Assembly (NCBI GenBank): GCA_018432645.1
Contig: JAHDSP010000114.1
Coordinates: forward strand, 1 to 7,898
DNA length: 7,898 bases
From: Bacteroidales bacterium
GTDB taxonomy: Bacteria; Bacteroidota; Bacteroidia; Bacteroidales; DTU049
Reading direction: 5' to 3'
Position 1 is the stretch's first letter. The number at the start of each line of letters is the position of its first letter. A model generated the notes under the pieces. It was not told where the DNA came from. It made no database searches and saw only the letters and a list, made by a program, of their open reading frames with translations. This document shows, one piece after another, positions 1 through 7,085 of the stretch. The position numbers and the translations under genes are program-made.

Positions 1-1556
1 GCATAAACTATTTTGTGCAAAGCTCCCATAGGAAAAGCACCAGAGCCACAAGCGGGATCTAAAATCTTGATTTTGTCTAAAGCATCTATTATATCCTTTT
101 TCTCTGTTTCAGAGAAATCAATGCTTTTTTCAGAATATGAAAGCAAATCATTTAACTTTGTTTGGTCTATAGTTGGACATTTATCTATTAAATAGTTAAA
201 AAGACTCTCCTGTACCATATAGTCGACTATTTCTCTTGGAGTGTAATAACTACCAGTAGCTTTGCGAGCAGTGATAGATGTCTCGGGATTATATGAAGCT
301 AACAAATTCTCAAAAACTTTACCGAGAAGTTCTGGATCTAGTGCTATTTCTTGGTCTATTAGTGTATTTTCATCAATAGTAAAGTTATATCCTTGCAAAA
401 TTTTTATCAATCCTCTGACGGGTGAATCTTTGCTAAGGCCATATTTAGACAGATTTACCTTAGTTTCTACGTTTTGAAAGAATAAATAATCGGGGATTAT
501 AGCCTGCTTTTGGGGATTACGCGAAAAGCCATCAAGATAAACAACTTTCCCATCCTTATCTTCTTTGTCCAGGCAATCAAATAAGCCACCGTTTAAGAAA
601 GGAATGTCCTTAAAAAGTTTTAGAACATCATTCTCGCTTATCAGGAATTTGTCTGCATAACGATAGAGATTTTTAATTCCATATTCTTTTTTATTTGCCG
701 GGAAACCACTATCTTCTGCGAATTTCCTTTCATTCATCTTCTGGTTCAATGTAGCAAAAAATAGATTTTGTAGTATAGCATTGTAATAATTAGAAGAGTC
801 TTTATTTTTATAGAAATCTTTGACAATATTTTTTAATTTTGCTTCTGAAAATAGATCATCATTGATAAGATTTTTTTGTTTTAAAAACCAGATGAAGATT
901 ATTCTAGTAATGAGGCGAATGAGGTTATGTGAATTGCGGATTTCTTTATCTTTATCGGGGTCATCACTATATTTATAATCTGTAGGGAATTTAATTTTGT
1001 CTATTGCCCAGAAATACCAGTTTTGTAATTCATCATAGAATTGCTTTGTAACAGGCTCTACGCTGAAAGCTTTTTTGAGAGCCTCGATAGTTGAAAAATC
1101 AGCATTACCGATTTGTTCTATGAAAGTTTTATTAGTTTGATGTGGGCTAACGAAATAGGTGAAACGCTTAAAGTTATTCCATGTGCGTTTATTATCTTGA
1201 TATTCGGCATAGATTAAACTGAAGCGGAAATTGCTGTTATTATCGTAAAAGACAAAAATGCCAGCATCGTAGCGTGAGTTTTTCAAAATATTTTTGGCTA
1301 ATTCGTACTGTTCTTTTTTGCTAGAGCGTTCAGTGAGATTTTTAATAACATGTAGAGTACAAACTACTAAACTGCCGTCTGGCAGATCAGATTTAGCCAA
1401 TAGCTTGGCATTATCATAATTGATAAATTTTTCTTTGTCATAAGATAATTCTTCTGAAGTAAATTCAAGGATATCACTTTTTTCTCTTAAAAAATATTCT
1501 AAATTGTCATCATTATAATTATTAATGAGAGCTTGTAAAAAAGAAGAGGTATTCAT
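1..1556 (-). CDS. Eco57I-like N6-adenine DNA methyltransferase, N-terminal 518 residues (partial)
   Basis: The frame is open from an ATG at 1556 to the left edge, giving 518 residues without a stop; the C-terminus is outside. SAM-binding motif I is DPACGSGAF (residues 500-508). About 65 residues before it lies GSYYTP (435-440), the signature that precedes the catalytic domain in Eco57I/type IIG and PglX-like adenine methylases. RLITRIIFIWFLKQ (214-227) and LNGGLFD (321-327) are further blocks typical of these large enzymes. The catalytic NPPY motif and any target-recognition domain must lie beyond the edge. The first 140 residues form a separate alpha/beta-looking domain with FRFSLIYAEY (110-119); I see no clear PD-(D/E)xK nuclease signature in it. 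By family, it would methylate adenine in a specific site. The start overlaps the stop of the helicase gene (ATGA), so the two are probably co-translated. Arginine is mostly encoded by CGC, unlike the helicase. A HsdM or BREX PglX protein is the main alternative. Confidence 0.9.
   Translation of the reverse strand, partial: MNTSSFLQALINNYNDDNLEYFLREKSDILEFTSEELSYDKEKFINYDNAKLLAKSDLPDGSLVVCTLHVIKNLTERSSKKEQYELAKNILKNSRYDAGIFVFYDNNSNFRFSLIYAEYQDNKRTWNNFKRFTYFVSPHQTNKTFIEQIGNADFSTIEALKKAFSVEPVTKQFYDELQNWYFWAIDKIKFPTDYKYSDDPDKDKEIRNSHNLIRLITRIIFIWFLKQKNLINDDLFSEAKLKNIVKDFYKNKDSSNYYNAILQNLFFATLNQKMNERKFAEDSGFPANKKEYGIKNLYRYADKFLISENDVLKLFKDIPFLNGGLFDCLDKEDKDGKVVYLDGFSRNPQKQAIIPDYLFFQNVETKVNLSKYGLSKDSPVRGLIKILQGYNFTIDENTLIDQEIALDPELLGKVFENLLASYNPETSITARKATGSYYTPREIVDYMVQESLFNYLIDKCPTIDQTKLNDLLSYSEKSIDFSETEKKDIIDALDKIKILDPACGSGAFPMGALHKIVY
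1553..1556 (-). other. ATGA stop-start overlap coupling helicase and methylase
   Basis: On the minus strand the four bases read ATGA. The TGA ends the helicase-nuclease gene and the ATG begins the methyltransferase. This is the classical arrangement for translational coupling, in which the ribosome that ends on the first gene restarts on the second. It argues that both proteins are made from one mRNA in related amounts. Confidence 0.9.
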
Positions 1557-4500
1557 AATTTTTGATTTTCAATTGCGATGATTATTTCTTTATTGAATGA
1601 TTGTAAGCGTTTTTTCTCAATTTCTAGATAGTCGCTACCCATTTCACTAATTAAAGATTCTATTTCTTTAATAGTTTTTTGAATATCATTTTCCGATTTG
1701 CAATTCATCTCAGCTATACGCCTGAGAGTTTTAGTAGGCAGAGTACCATAATCTATAATATCTTCTTTTAACATTTTTAGAAAATCAATATGAGATTGTT
1801 GAAATCTATAATTTTTACTATTGATTAAACTATTTATGGTAATTATAGCCTTTCGTTCCGGTGTATTTTCTCTCTGATTAGTTGATATAGTTTTTTTATC
1901 ATAGTTATCTTTTAATTCTTTATAATAATTCCAAAAATTTCCACTTAAATCGATAGATTTTTCATATGCATCACAATTGATTTTTTCGAAGGCATCTTCC
2001 ATACTTATTTCTGTTGTTTTATCATTAGAACTATAATTTGCATAACTAATATAAAGACCAAATTTTTTGATGAACAATAATAGTTCATTTTCATTACCTT
2101 TTTTAGCAACTTTTATCCTTCGTGGTAGATTATCTAGAGATGTTATCATTTCAGGATAACTATTTTTAATTTGTTCATATTCTTTCAGTATTTTAGTATA
2201 GAAACTTTCTTTTTCTAAATCATCAGGATTTTGCTTTAATTTATCATAAAGATTAGAAGGAGTAGGTACTTCATCAATATCAAAGATTTTAGCATCTTCA
2301 CCTAAAATATTGTGAATATGAAACATTTTGATACTAGCAATTTCTCGGGACTTCATCTCATTAGCACCTATTTCTGTGGGGAAAAAATTAACAATATACA
2401 ACTCATCAAAAACTTTTTTGCTAATACGATTGATTCTACCTATTCTTTGTATTACTCTCACAGGATTCCAAGGTATATCATAATTGATAACCATACCTGC
2501 ACGATTTAGATTAAAACCTTCGGATAATTTATCAGTACATAGTAGAATATCATATCTATTTTCTTGTTTTTTGTATGTAGCATCAAAGTTTTTATTAATA
2601 TCATCTATTTTACTTTTCATATCACCAGCGATAGATAATACTCTGCCATTAAAAGCAGAATTTAACCTCTCACTTAAATGTTTCACTGTATCTATATATT
2701 CTGTGAAAATTACAATTTTTCTATTAGGTTCATCTTGTAATTGCTTTTTAATATTTTTAATTAAAGTTTTAGATTTAGGATCTTCACCAACTAATTTTAA
2801 TTTTTTTAATTCATCTAATATATCATCAAAGAGGCTAATATCAGATTGTATATCACTTAAAAATTCATCTTTTTTATCAAAATCATCTAAATAATAAATT
2901 TTTGCATTTTTCTTATTATTATTATCAGAGTTTAATCCTTCAATACGTTTTATCAACTCATTTTCTATATCTTCGGGTTCTAATATATGTATTTTTTCTA
3001 TAAAATCTCTATCAAGAATATACTTATTAGTTTTTTTAACAAATTCTAGAACATTTTCATTATTTTTTTTCAGATTTTTAAGGCTTTGCTCGAAAGAACC
3101 AAAAGAGCTTTCGAAACGTCTCACGAGTAATCTACGAATTAAATTATAAAGATTTGCTTGGGATCTAAATTCTATATTTTCTTGTCTATTTTTTTCAGGA
3201 ACCTTATCATAATCTTTTTCATAATGTGCGGGTTTATATACAGCGCCAGTAAATGTGCGTTCTCCCTCAATATCTGAGAAGTATTTAATAACATTTTCGT
3301 AAAAATTTAATTGATCTTTACTGAGTTCATAAAACCACTCTTGAGGGTCTTTTACTACTGATAGACTATTAATTTCATTTTGGTAAAAAGTATTGTTGAT
3401 GAGATCTAATCTATTTCTACGAATAATCACTGGCTCTATGATGTCTCTGATTTGCTTAGCTAGAGATTTAGATCTTTCTTTCACAAGATTCATGTTTATT
3501 TCACTATCATCAGTATTAAAAAGTTTGTTATATTTAAATAAAGCAGTATTTCTTTTATCTTCATCAGGTGAGTTATAATTTTTATTTATGTAGCCGAGCA
3601 TATCAAAATCACGTTTAAACTGCCAAAACTTCCCTGCTAAATTATCATCTAAAGAAATAGAAGAATTTTTAGGAGTAATGAAAAGTGATAGCAGTGATAG
3701 AATATCTCCTGGACTGTTATTAAAAGGCGTAGCACTCAATAAAATGACAATTTTACCACGACAAATATTTTTTAAATATTCATAGCTTTGAGTATCTTGA
3801 TTTCTAAAACGATGCGCCTCATCTACTATCACTACTTCTATATCTTTTAAATTGCCTTTTGACATTTGTTCTTGTAATTTATCCAATTCTCCTAAAGACC
3901 ACACTTCCCAATCGTGTAATTTGAATTGTTCTTTATACATATTCCACCCCGCATCTTTGTATCTATTATCACCTTTTAGCCCAGGAGGACAAATAATGAC
4001 CCCACGTTTACGTAATTCATAAGCAATAGAACAGGCTATTATTGTTTTACCTAACCCGACAACATCTGCTAATATTACGCCATTATTTTTTTCTATAATA
4101 GCTAAAGCCTGTTTGATAGCATCAAATTGATATTTATAAGGTGTATAACCATTTTTTATAAAAATATTTTCTAATGTATCGCCAACATATTTTTTCTCAA
4201 AAACATCTAAATAAGTTTTAATAACATAAGCGTAAGCTTCGAAAGGCGTTATCTTACGAACAAGCGTATCTTTTTCTATTATTTCTATCAACTTATTCTT
4301 TTTAGCAGGTATTTCAGTGATTTTAATAGATCTATTCCATAATTCATCAAAATATTGCTCAGCTGCATCTACTCCATAATCACTTATCTCTACATTAAAT
4401 TCCTCTTGATCACTCAATCCAGGTCTTGTTAAATTACTACTACCAGTTATGAATAATCTATCACGACCAACTTGATCTTGATTTAACTTAAAAATATATA

Positions 4501-4903
4501 ACTTAGCATGGTTAGGAGAGTATGTCTTGCGTATTATCAGCCTGTCTTGCTTTATAAGATCATTAAAAAAACTTACCTGATCATAAAAATCTTTTTCATC
4601 AAAGTTATCCGTATTAATAGAATTTTTAATAGAAGCTATATAATTATTAAAAATTTTTTCATTAGAATTACTACTTACATCTGCATACTCTATTAATTGA
4701 TGGTTTATCTCATCTACTTCTAGCCCCACTAGTATTTTTATAATTACATCCTTATTATTTTGTAATGATTTATATAACTCATCTAATCCGGAAAAATAGA
4801 AAAAACCAATCAAAAATTTCAATTCTACACTTCTACTAATTAGTTCTTCTAACCTCATTTTAAGAGTTATATCTTTATTTATATTTGTGATAAAATTTGT
4901 CAT
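1553..4903 (-). CDS. PLD-nuclease/SNF2-type helicase fusion, probable restriction translocase
   Basis: This 1116-residue protein has two recognisable parts. Residues 1-190 form a phospholipase-D-like domain with one HKD-type motif: H132 and K134 in NHAKLYIF, then GSSNLT (154-159) after a short insert. Residues 250-830 are an SF2 helicase core: Walker A VGLGKT (282-287), DEAH (361-364), SATP (390-393), an insert of about 300 residues, then the second RecA lobe with IVIFTEY (730-736), LLCTDKLSEGFNL (787-799) and QRIGRINR (819-826). Residues 840-1116 are a helical, charged tail with no motif I recognise. PLD domains of this kind are nucleases that often need two HKD motifs, so a dimer is likely; the SNF2-like core suggests ATP-driven movement on double-stranded DNA. 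Together with the downstream adenine methylase this points to restriction of unmodified DNA. The ATG at 4903 follows an A-rich leader without a Shine-Dalgarno site, as usual in Bacteroidota. All catalytic motifs are intact. A DISARM DrmD-like or repair helicase role is possible but less likely given the partner. Confidence 0.92.
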   Translation of the reverse strand: MTNFITNINKDITLKMRLEELISRSVELKFLIGFFYFSGLDELYKSLQNNKDVIIKILVGLEVDEINHQLIEYADVSSNSNEKIFNNYIASIKNSINTDNFDEKDFYDQVSFFNDLIKQDRLIIRKTYSPNHAKLYIFKLNQDQVGRDRLFITGSSNLTRPGLSDQEEFNVEISDYGVDAAEQYFDELWNRSIKITEIPAKKNKLIEIIEKDTLVRKITPFEAYAYVIKTYLDVFEKKYVGDTLENIFIKNGYTPYKYQFDAIKQALAIIEKNNGVILADVVGLGKTIIACSIAYELRKRGVIICPPGLKGDNRYKDAGWNMYKEQFKLHDWEVWSLGELDKLQEQMSKGNLKDIEVVIVDEAHRFRNQDTQSYEYLKNICRGKIVILLSATPFNNSPGDILSLLSLFITPKNSSISLDDNLAGKFWQFKRDFDMLGYINKNYNSPDEDKRNTALFKYNKLFNTDDSEINMNLVKERSKSLAKQIRDIIEPVIIRRNRLDLINNTFYQNEINSLSVVKDPQEWFYELSKDQLNFYENVIKYFSDIEGERTFTGAVYKPAHYEKDYDKVPEKNRQENIEFRSQANLYNLIRRLLVRRFESSFGSFEQSLKNLKKNNENVLEFVKKTNKYILDRDFIEKIHILEPEDIENELIKRIEGLNSDNNNKKNAKIYYLDDFDKKDEFLSDIQSDISLFDDILDELKKLKLVGEDPKSKTLIKNIKKQLQDEPNRKIVIFTEYIDTVKHLSERLNSAFNGRVLSIAGDMKSKIDDINKNFDATYKKQENRYDILLCTDKLSEGFNLNRAGMVINYDIPWNPVRVIQRIGRINRISKKVFDELYIVNFFPTEIGANEMKSREIASIKMFHIHNILGEDAKIFDIDEVPTPSNLYDKLKQNPDDLEKESFYTKILKEYEQIKNSYPEMITSLDNLPRRIKVAKKGNENELLLFIKKFGLYISYANYSSNDKTTEISMEDAFEKINCDAYEKSIDLSGNFWNYYKELKDNYDKKTISTNQRENTPERKAIITINSLINSKNYRFQQSHIDFLKMLKEDIIDYGTLPTKTLRRIAEMNCKSENDIQKTIKEIESLISEMGSDYLEIEKKRLQSFNKEIIIAIENQKL

Positions 4904-4934
4904 TTTTTTTGATTTATTTAATTATTATTCTCTT

Positions 4935-4962
4935 TAAATTTATCATGTATTTATTGTACAAA
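4935..4962 (-). promoter_or_regulatory. candidate promoter of the helicase-methylase operon
   Basis: Reading the minus strand, TTTG (4962-4959) is followed after 16 bases by TAAATTTA (4942-4935), which matches the Bacteroidota -7 consensus TAnnTTTG except for the last base. The box ends 31 bases before the helicase ATG, almost the same distance as in the two better promoters of this window (29 and 30 bases). The 16-base spacing is slightly shorter than usual, and the surrounding DNA is so AT-rich that chance matches are easy. Confidence 0.4.
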
Positions 4963-5403
4963 GAAAAATCTTTTATTTAAACGATATTTCAATAAATTAA
5001 AATTTTTCATTCCTGCTTGCTTGTTTTATTGCAAATCATTTTCCCAAGGTGTGGTGGGACAAAGCGTTTTTTAAATATAATAAGTTTAATTAATCCATAG
5101 ATCATAATATCTTGTTACAAAATATATAGTTAGACACTTTTTCTACCTCCTTGGCGTTGTGCATAAAAGGATATTTTTTTAGGTAAAATTAATTAATATT
5201 TTTGGAATAAATTTTTATATAATTTTCTTTTCTTTGTCAACCACACAAAGAAAAGTGGCAAAAGAAAAGCCTCTACTGGAGATATGCGGTATTAATTCAA
5301 ACTCATAATTTATTTGGAAATTATTCTATTATTAATAAAAATTTCATATAATAATTTATTATCTAAATGGCTATTTCAATTATAAATTATTATTCAAATA
5401 AAT
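4963..5403. other. non-coding spacer between the defence operon and the lipoprotein operon
   Basis: No convincing gene is present on either strand. The region is very AT-rich, with two patches of more balanced composition at about 5045-5065 and 5141-5164. The second contains, on the minus strand, a perfect AAGGAGGT (5152-5145) inside a 20-codon micro-ORF (5164-5102). The only strong structure is the inverted repeat at 5227-5255, listed separately. The spacer separates a lineage-type gene block from a probable accessory operon, so it could hold the edge of an inserted segment, but I see no integrase, tRNA or direct repeats to prove that. Confidence 0.6.
5227..5255. repeat. perfect 11-bp inverted repeat, probable dispersed Bacteroidota hairpin repeat
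   Basis: CTTTTCTTTGT (5227-5237) and ACAAAGAAAAG (5245-5255) are perfect inverted copies around a 7-base loop. The right arm is followed by TGGC and a second, related AAAAGAAAAG block (5260-5269), and GGC/GCC flank that block (5257-5271). There is no T-run after the stem on either strand, so it is not a standard terminator. From memory, hairpins of the type ACAAAGAAAAG-N-CAAAAGAAAAG recur between genes in many Bacteroidota genomes; their role is unknown to me. Confidence 0.6.
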
Positions 5404-5436
5404 AAAAAAAGGGCAATAAAATACTGCCCTTTTTTT
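5404..5436 (-). terminator. intrinsic terminator of the lipoprotein operon (possibly bidirectional)
   Basis: AAAAAAAGGGCA (5404-5415) and TGCCCTTTTTTT (5425-5436) form a perfect 12-bp stem with a 9-base loop. The hairpin lies 18 bases past the stop codon of the gene at 5455. A GC core flanked by A- and T-tracts gives a U-run in the transcript of either strand, so it can stop the lipoprotein mRNA and also shield against transcription from the other side. Confidence 0.88.
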
Positions 5437-5454
5437 AAAATTTTTTAATTAGAA

Positions 5455-5913
5455 TTATTGTGCTACTATAGTGTCTGTAGTAGTAGTGTCAGTTTCTTCT
5501 GTAATATCCATTGAAGGCTCTAGTAATGGTTCATTATCGCCTTCTTTAGGAAAGTTTACAACTTTCCATTCATTTTCGATTTTCATTAGTTCTACATAGT
5601 TTTGTGTGCCTTGAGAAGTATAAAAACATTTTTTCATATCTTGGCTATCCATATCTTCGCATTTGATGTCTGTAACATCAGGAATAATAGAATCATTTAT
5701 TGTAATAGTTTCTCCCATTTGAGTAACTAAACTTTCAATCATATTTAAAGTTTCTAGTGCGGTACTGTCTGCTAATGATTTAGCAACTTCGAAATCGTTT
5801 TGTTGAACAGCTGAAATGAATTTTTCAGTTACTTGTTCAGGTGTATTAGCTTTTTTACATTGTACGAATACTAATGATACTATAGCTAATGTGATTACTA
5901 ATAATTTTTTCAT
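5455..5913 (-). CDS. small DUF4878-like lipoprotein, second of a tandem pair
   Basis: This 152-residue protein begins with a lysine-charged hydrophobic signal segment ending at C19 (VFVQC), an acceptable though imperfect lipobox with Q before the cysteine. The mature part has the pattern of the DUF4878/NTF2-like lipoproteins: PEQVTEKFISAV near residues 25-36, an amphipathic helix with DFEVAK (40-45), and a closing strand NYVEL-x-WKVVNF (105-121). Two further cysteines, C85 and C96, could form a disulfide, and the paralog has a matching pair. The last 30 residues are a low-complexity tail rich in Thr, Asp and Glu. It follows the paralog after 37 bases with no clear promoter and precedes a strong terminator, so it is the last gene of a two-gene unit. 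It probably sits in the outer or inner membrane facing the periplasm; no substrate or function can be given. Confidence 0.88.
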   Translation of the reverse strand: MKKLLVITLAIVSLVFVQCKKANTPEQVTEKFISAVQQNDFEVAKSLADSTALETLNMIESLVTQMGETITINDSIIPDVTDIKCEDMDSQDMKKCFYTSQGTQNYVELMKIENEWKVVNFPKEGDNEPLLEPSMDITEETDTTTTDTIVAQ

Positions 5914-5950
5914 TTAATTTGTAGTTTAATTGTTTTTTGGGTTTTTAATA

Positions 5951-6427
5951 TTATTCAGTAACTTGTTGAGTTTCAGCCATTGCTGCTGAATCATTTTGCA
6001 TTGCTGTGGAATCGGTCATATCATTCTCTTCTTCGGTCATTTCTGGAAGTTCTTCTTCTTCATAACCAAAAGTAGTAACCATCCATTTACCATCTACTTG
6101 ATCTAGTTCTACATAGTTACCATCAGATTTTTCAGTACCTTGAACTATGGTAAAAGTACATTTTACTTTGTTTTCAATTTCTTGACAATTAAGATTTTCA
6201 TAATTTGCATCTGTAGGGAAGAATTCAGGATTTGAACTAACCATATTACTGATTTGATTAATTTGCTCTAAAGCATCTCCTGTAGTTACTGTTTTAGCAG
6301 TTTCGAAATCTGCTTTTACGTAAGCTGATAAAAATTTTTCTGCTACATTTTGTGGTTTTTCTTTTTGGCAACTGCTGAATGAGACAGCTATCATTGCTAC
6401 AAATACTAAAATTGCTAATTTTTTCAT
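5951..6427 (-). CDS. small DUF4878-like lipoprotein, first of a tandem pair
   Basis: This 158-residue protein has a standard lipoprotein signal: MKKL, a hydrophobic core, and SFSSC with the modified cysteine at C20. Residues 25-63 align without gaps to the same positions of the downstream protein, with 18 of 39 identical, including EKF, DFE, AK and ALE. The closing strand NYVEL (104-108) and KWMVTTF (114-120) also match. C81 and C90 correspond to the downstream cysteine pair. The C-terminal 35 residues are very acidic (EEEELPEMTEEE) and then Ser, Thr, Gln and Asp-rich, probably disordered. The ATG at 6427 lies 29 bases behind an exact TAATTTTG -7 box, so this is the first gene of the operon. 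Like its neighbour it is best called a DUF4878-type lipoprotein of unknown function; the family name rests on pattern resemblance only. Confidence 0.9.
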   Translation of the reverse strand: MKKLAILVFVAMIAVSFSSCQKEKPQNVAEKFLSAYVKADFETAKTVTTGDALEQINQISNMVSSNPEFFPTDANYENLNCQEIENKVKCTFTIVQGTEKSDGNYVELDQVDGKWMVTTFGYEEEELPEMTEEENDMTDSTAMQNDSAAMAETQQVTE

Positions 6428-6456
6428 ATTTTTTTGTTTTTAGGGTTTTGACTTTG

Positions 6457-6464
6457 CAAAATTA
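6457..6464 (-). promoter_or_regulatory. promoter -7 box of the lipoprotein operon
   Basis: TAATTTTG on the minus strand fits the Bacteroidota housekeeping -7 consensus TAnnTTTG at every fixed base. It ends 29 bases before the ATG at 6427, predicting a leader of roughly 20-25 bases that is A-rich and lacks a Shine-Dalgarno site. No clear TTG -33 element stands at the expected distance; only T-tracts are there. Confidence 0.7.
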
Positions 6465-6642
6465 ATAAATACTTTTTAAATAAAAAAATTTTTTCTTTAA
6501 ATATTATATATTTTTCAATTAATCATTATTTATTATTTCTTGTAAAAATATTATCAGCATAATTTTTATTTGTATGAACTGCTATAAGAAAAGATGCTGT
6601 TTTTACATTACATATTCCACCAAATCTATGCTGTATATTACT

Positions 6643-7047
6643 TTAATAAATGGGAGGCAAGAATAGTCCAAAAACAAGATAATATATCACTGCTCTGATA
6701 GCTAGATTATTATTCTTTTTAACAAAATAAGTCAATATTATATATAGAATCGTTATTACCAAAGCTGAAACTGCCATAATCTGATAACCAGGATATTTAC
6801 TCATGATGAAAAACATAGCTGTTAAATAAAATGATTTATAAAATAAGGTAAACACTGTCCATACACTATCTATTTTGAAATTACCTCTTTTAATCTCTAG
6901 ATATGCTAAAAATAATATTAAAAGTGGGAAATAAAAAATAGTTATTATTTTACCAAAACTTATACCATATCTACCTAAAGTAGCAGCAATTATATAAATT
7001 GCCACAAATATGATTTCTTGCCAATCGTATTTATCCAATTTTTTCAT
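6643..7047 (-). CDS. small integral membrane protein, five predicted helices, unknown function
   Basis: The start chosen is the ATG at 7047, giving 134 residues. The frame stays open to a TTG at 7080, but that triplet falls within the promoter box at 7078-7085 and would not be transcribed. Hydrophobic segments lie at about residues 10-28, 33-51, 63-82, 88-109 and 117-133. Positive charges sit in the N-terminal tail (K2, K3, K6) and in the loops KRGNFK (53-58) and KKNNN (110-114), which predicts N-terminus inside and C-terminus outside. The loops are very short, leaving little room for a catalytic domain outside the membrane. I recognise no family motif. The gene has its own promoter and lies 216 bases before the lipoprotein operon, so a shared job is possible but not shown. 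Confidence 0.82.
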   Translation of the reverse strand: MKKLDKYDWQEIIFVAIYIIAATLGRYGISFGKIITIFYFPLLILFLAYLEIKRGNFKIDSVWTVFTLFYKSFYLTAMFFIMSKYPGYQIMAVSALVITILYIILTYFVKKNNNLAIRAVIYYLVFGLFLPPIY

Positions 7048-7077
7048 ATCTATTTGTTTTTTGACTTTCAACGGTGC

Positions 7078-7085
7078 CAAAATTA
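7078..7085 (-). promoter_or_regulatory. promoter -7 box of the small membrane protein gene
   Basis: TAATTTTG on the minus strand is identical to the box upstream of the lipoprotein operon and matches TAnnTTTG fully. It ends 30 bases before the ATG at 7047, which decides that start. A 10-bp palindrome, AGTAATTACT (7085-7094), touches its upstream side and could be chance or a binding site. No clear -33 TTG is visible. Confidence 0.7.

Noticed and set aside
13..477. Plus-strand open frames at 13-195 and 262-477
   Set aside because: They are antisense to the methyltransferase frame, which carries clear family motifs over the same bases.
1..1556. Assigning the methylase as BREX PglX
   Set aside because: The motifs are shared by type IIG, PglX and related enzymes; no PglZ, BrxL, BrxA, BrxB or BrxC gene is visible, and the neighbour is a PLD-helicase not usual for BREX.
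2312..2894. Plus-strand open frames at 2312-2509 and 2484-2894
   Set aside because: They lie antisense inside the helicase gene, have low-complexity Ser/Leu/Phe-rich translations typical of the shadow of an AT-rich gene, and show no motifs.
3393..4696. Plus-strand open frames at 3393-3578 and 4508-4696
   Set aside because: Antisense shadows of conserved helicase and PLD coding sequence.
6575..6610. Possible terminator after the membrane protein gene (AACTGC near 6577 and GCTGTT near 6597)
   Set aside because: The stem has mismatches at the fourth and seventh pairs and lacks a GC-rich core, so it is not a supportable terminator.
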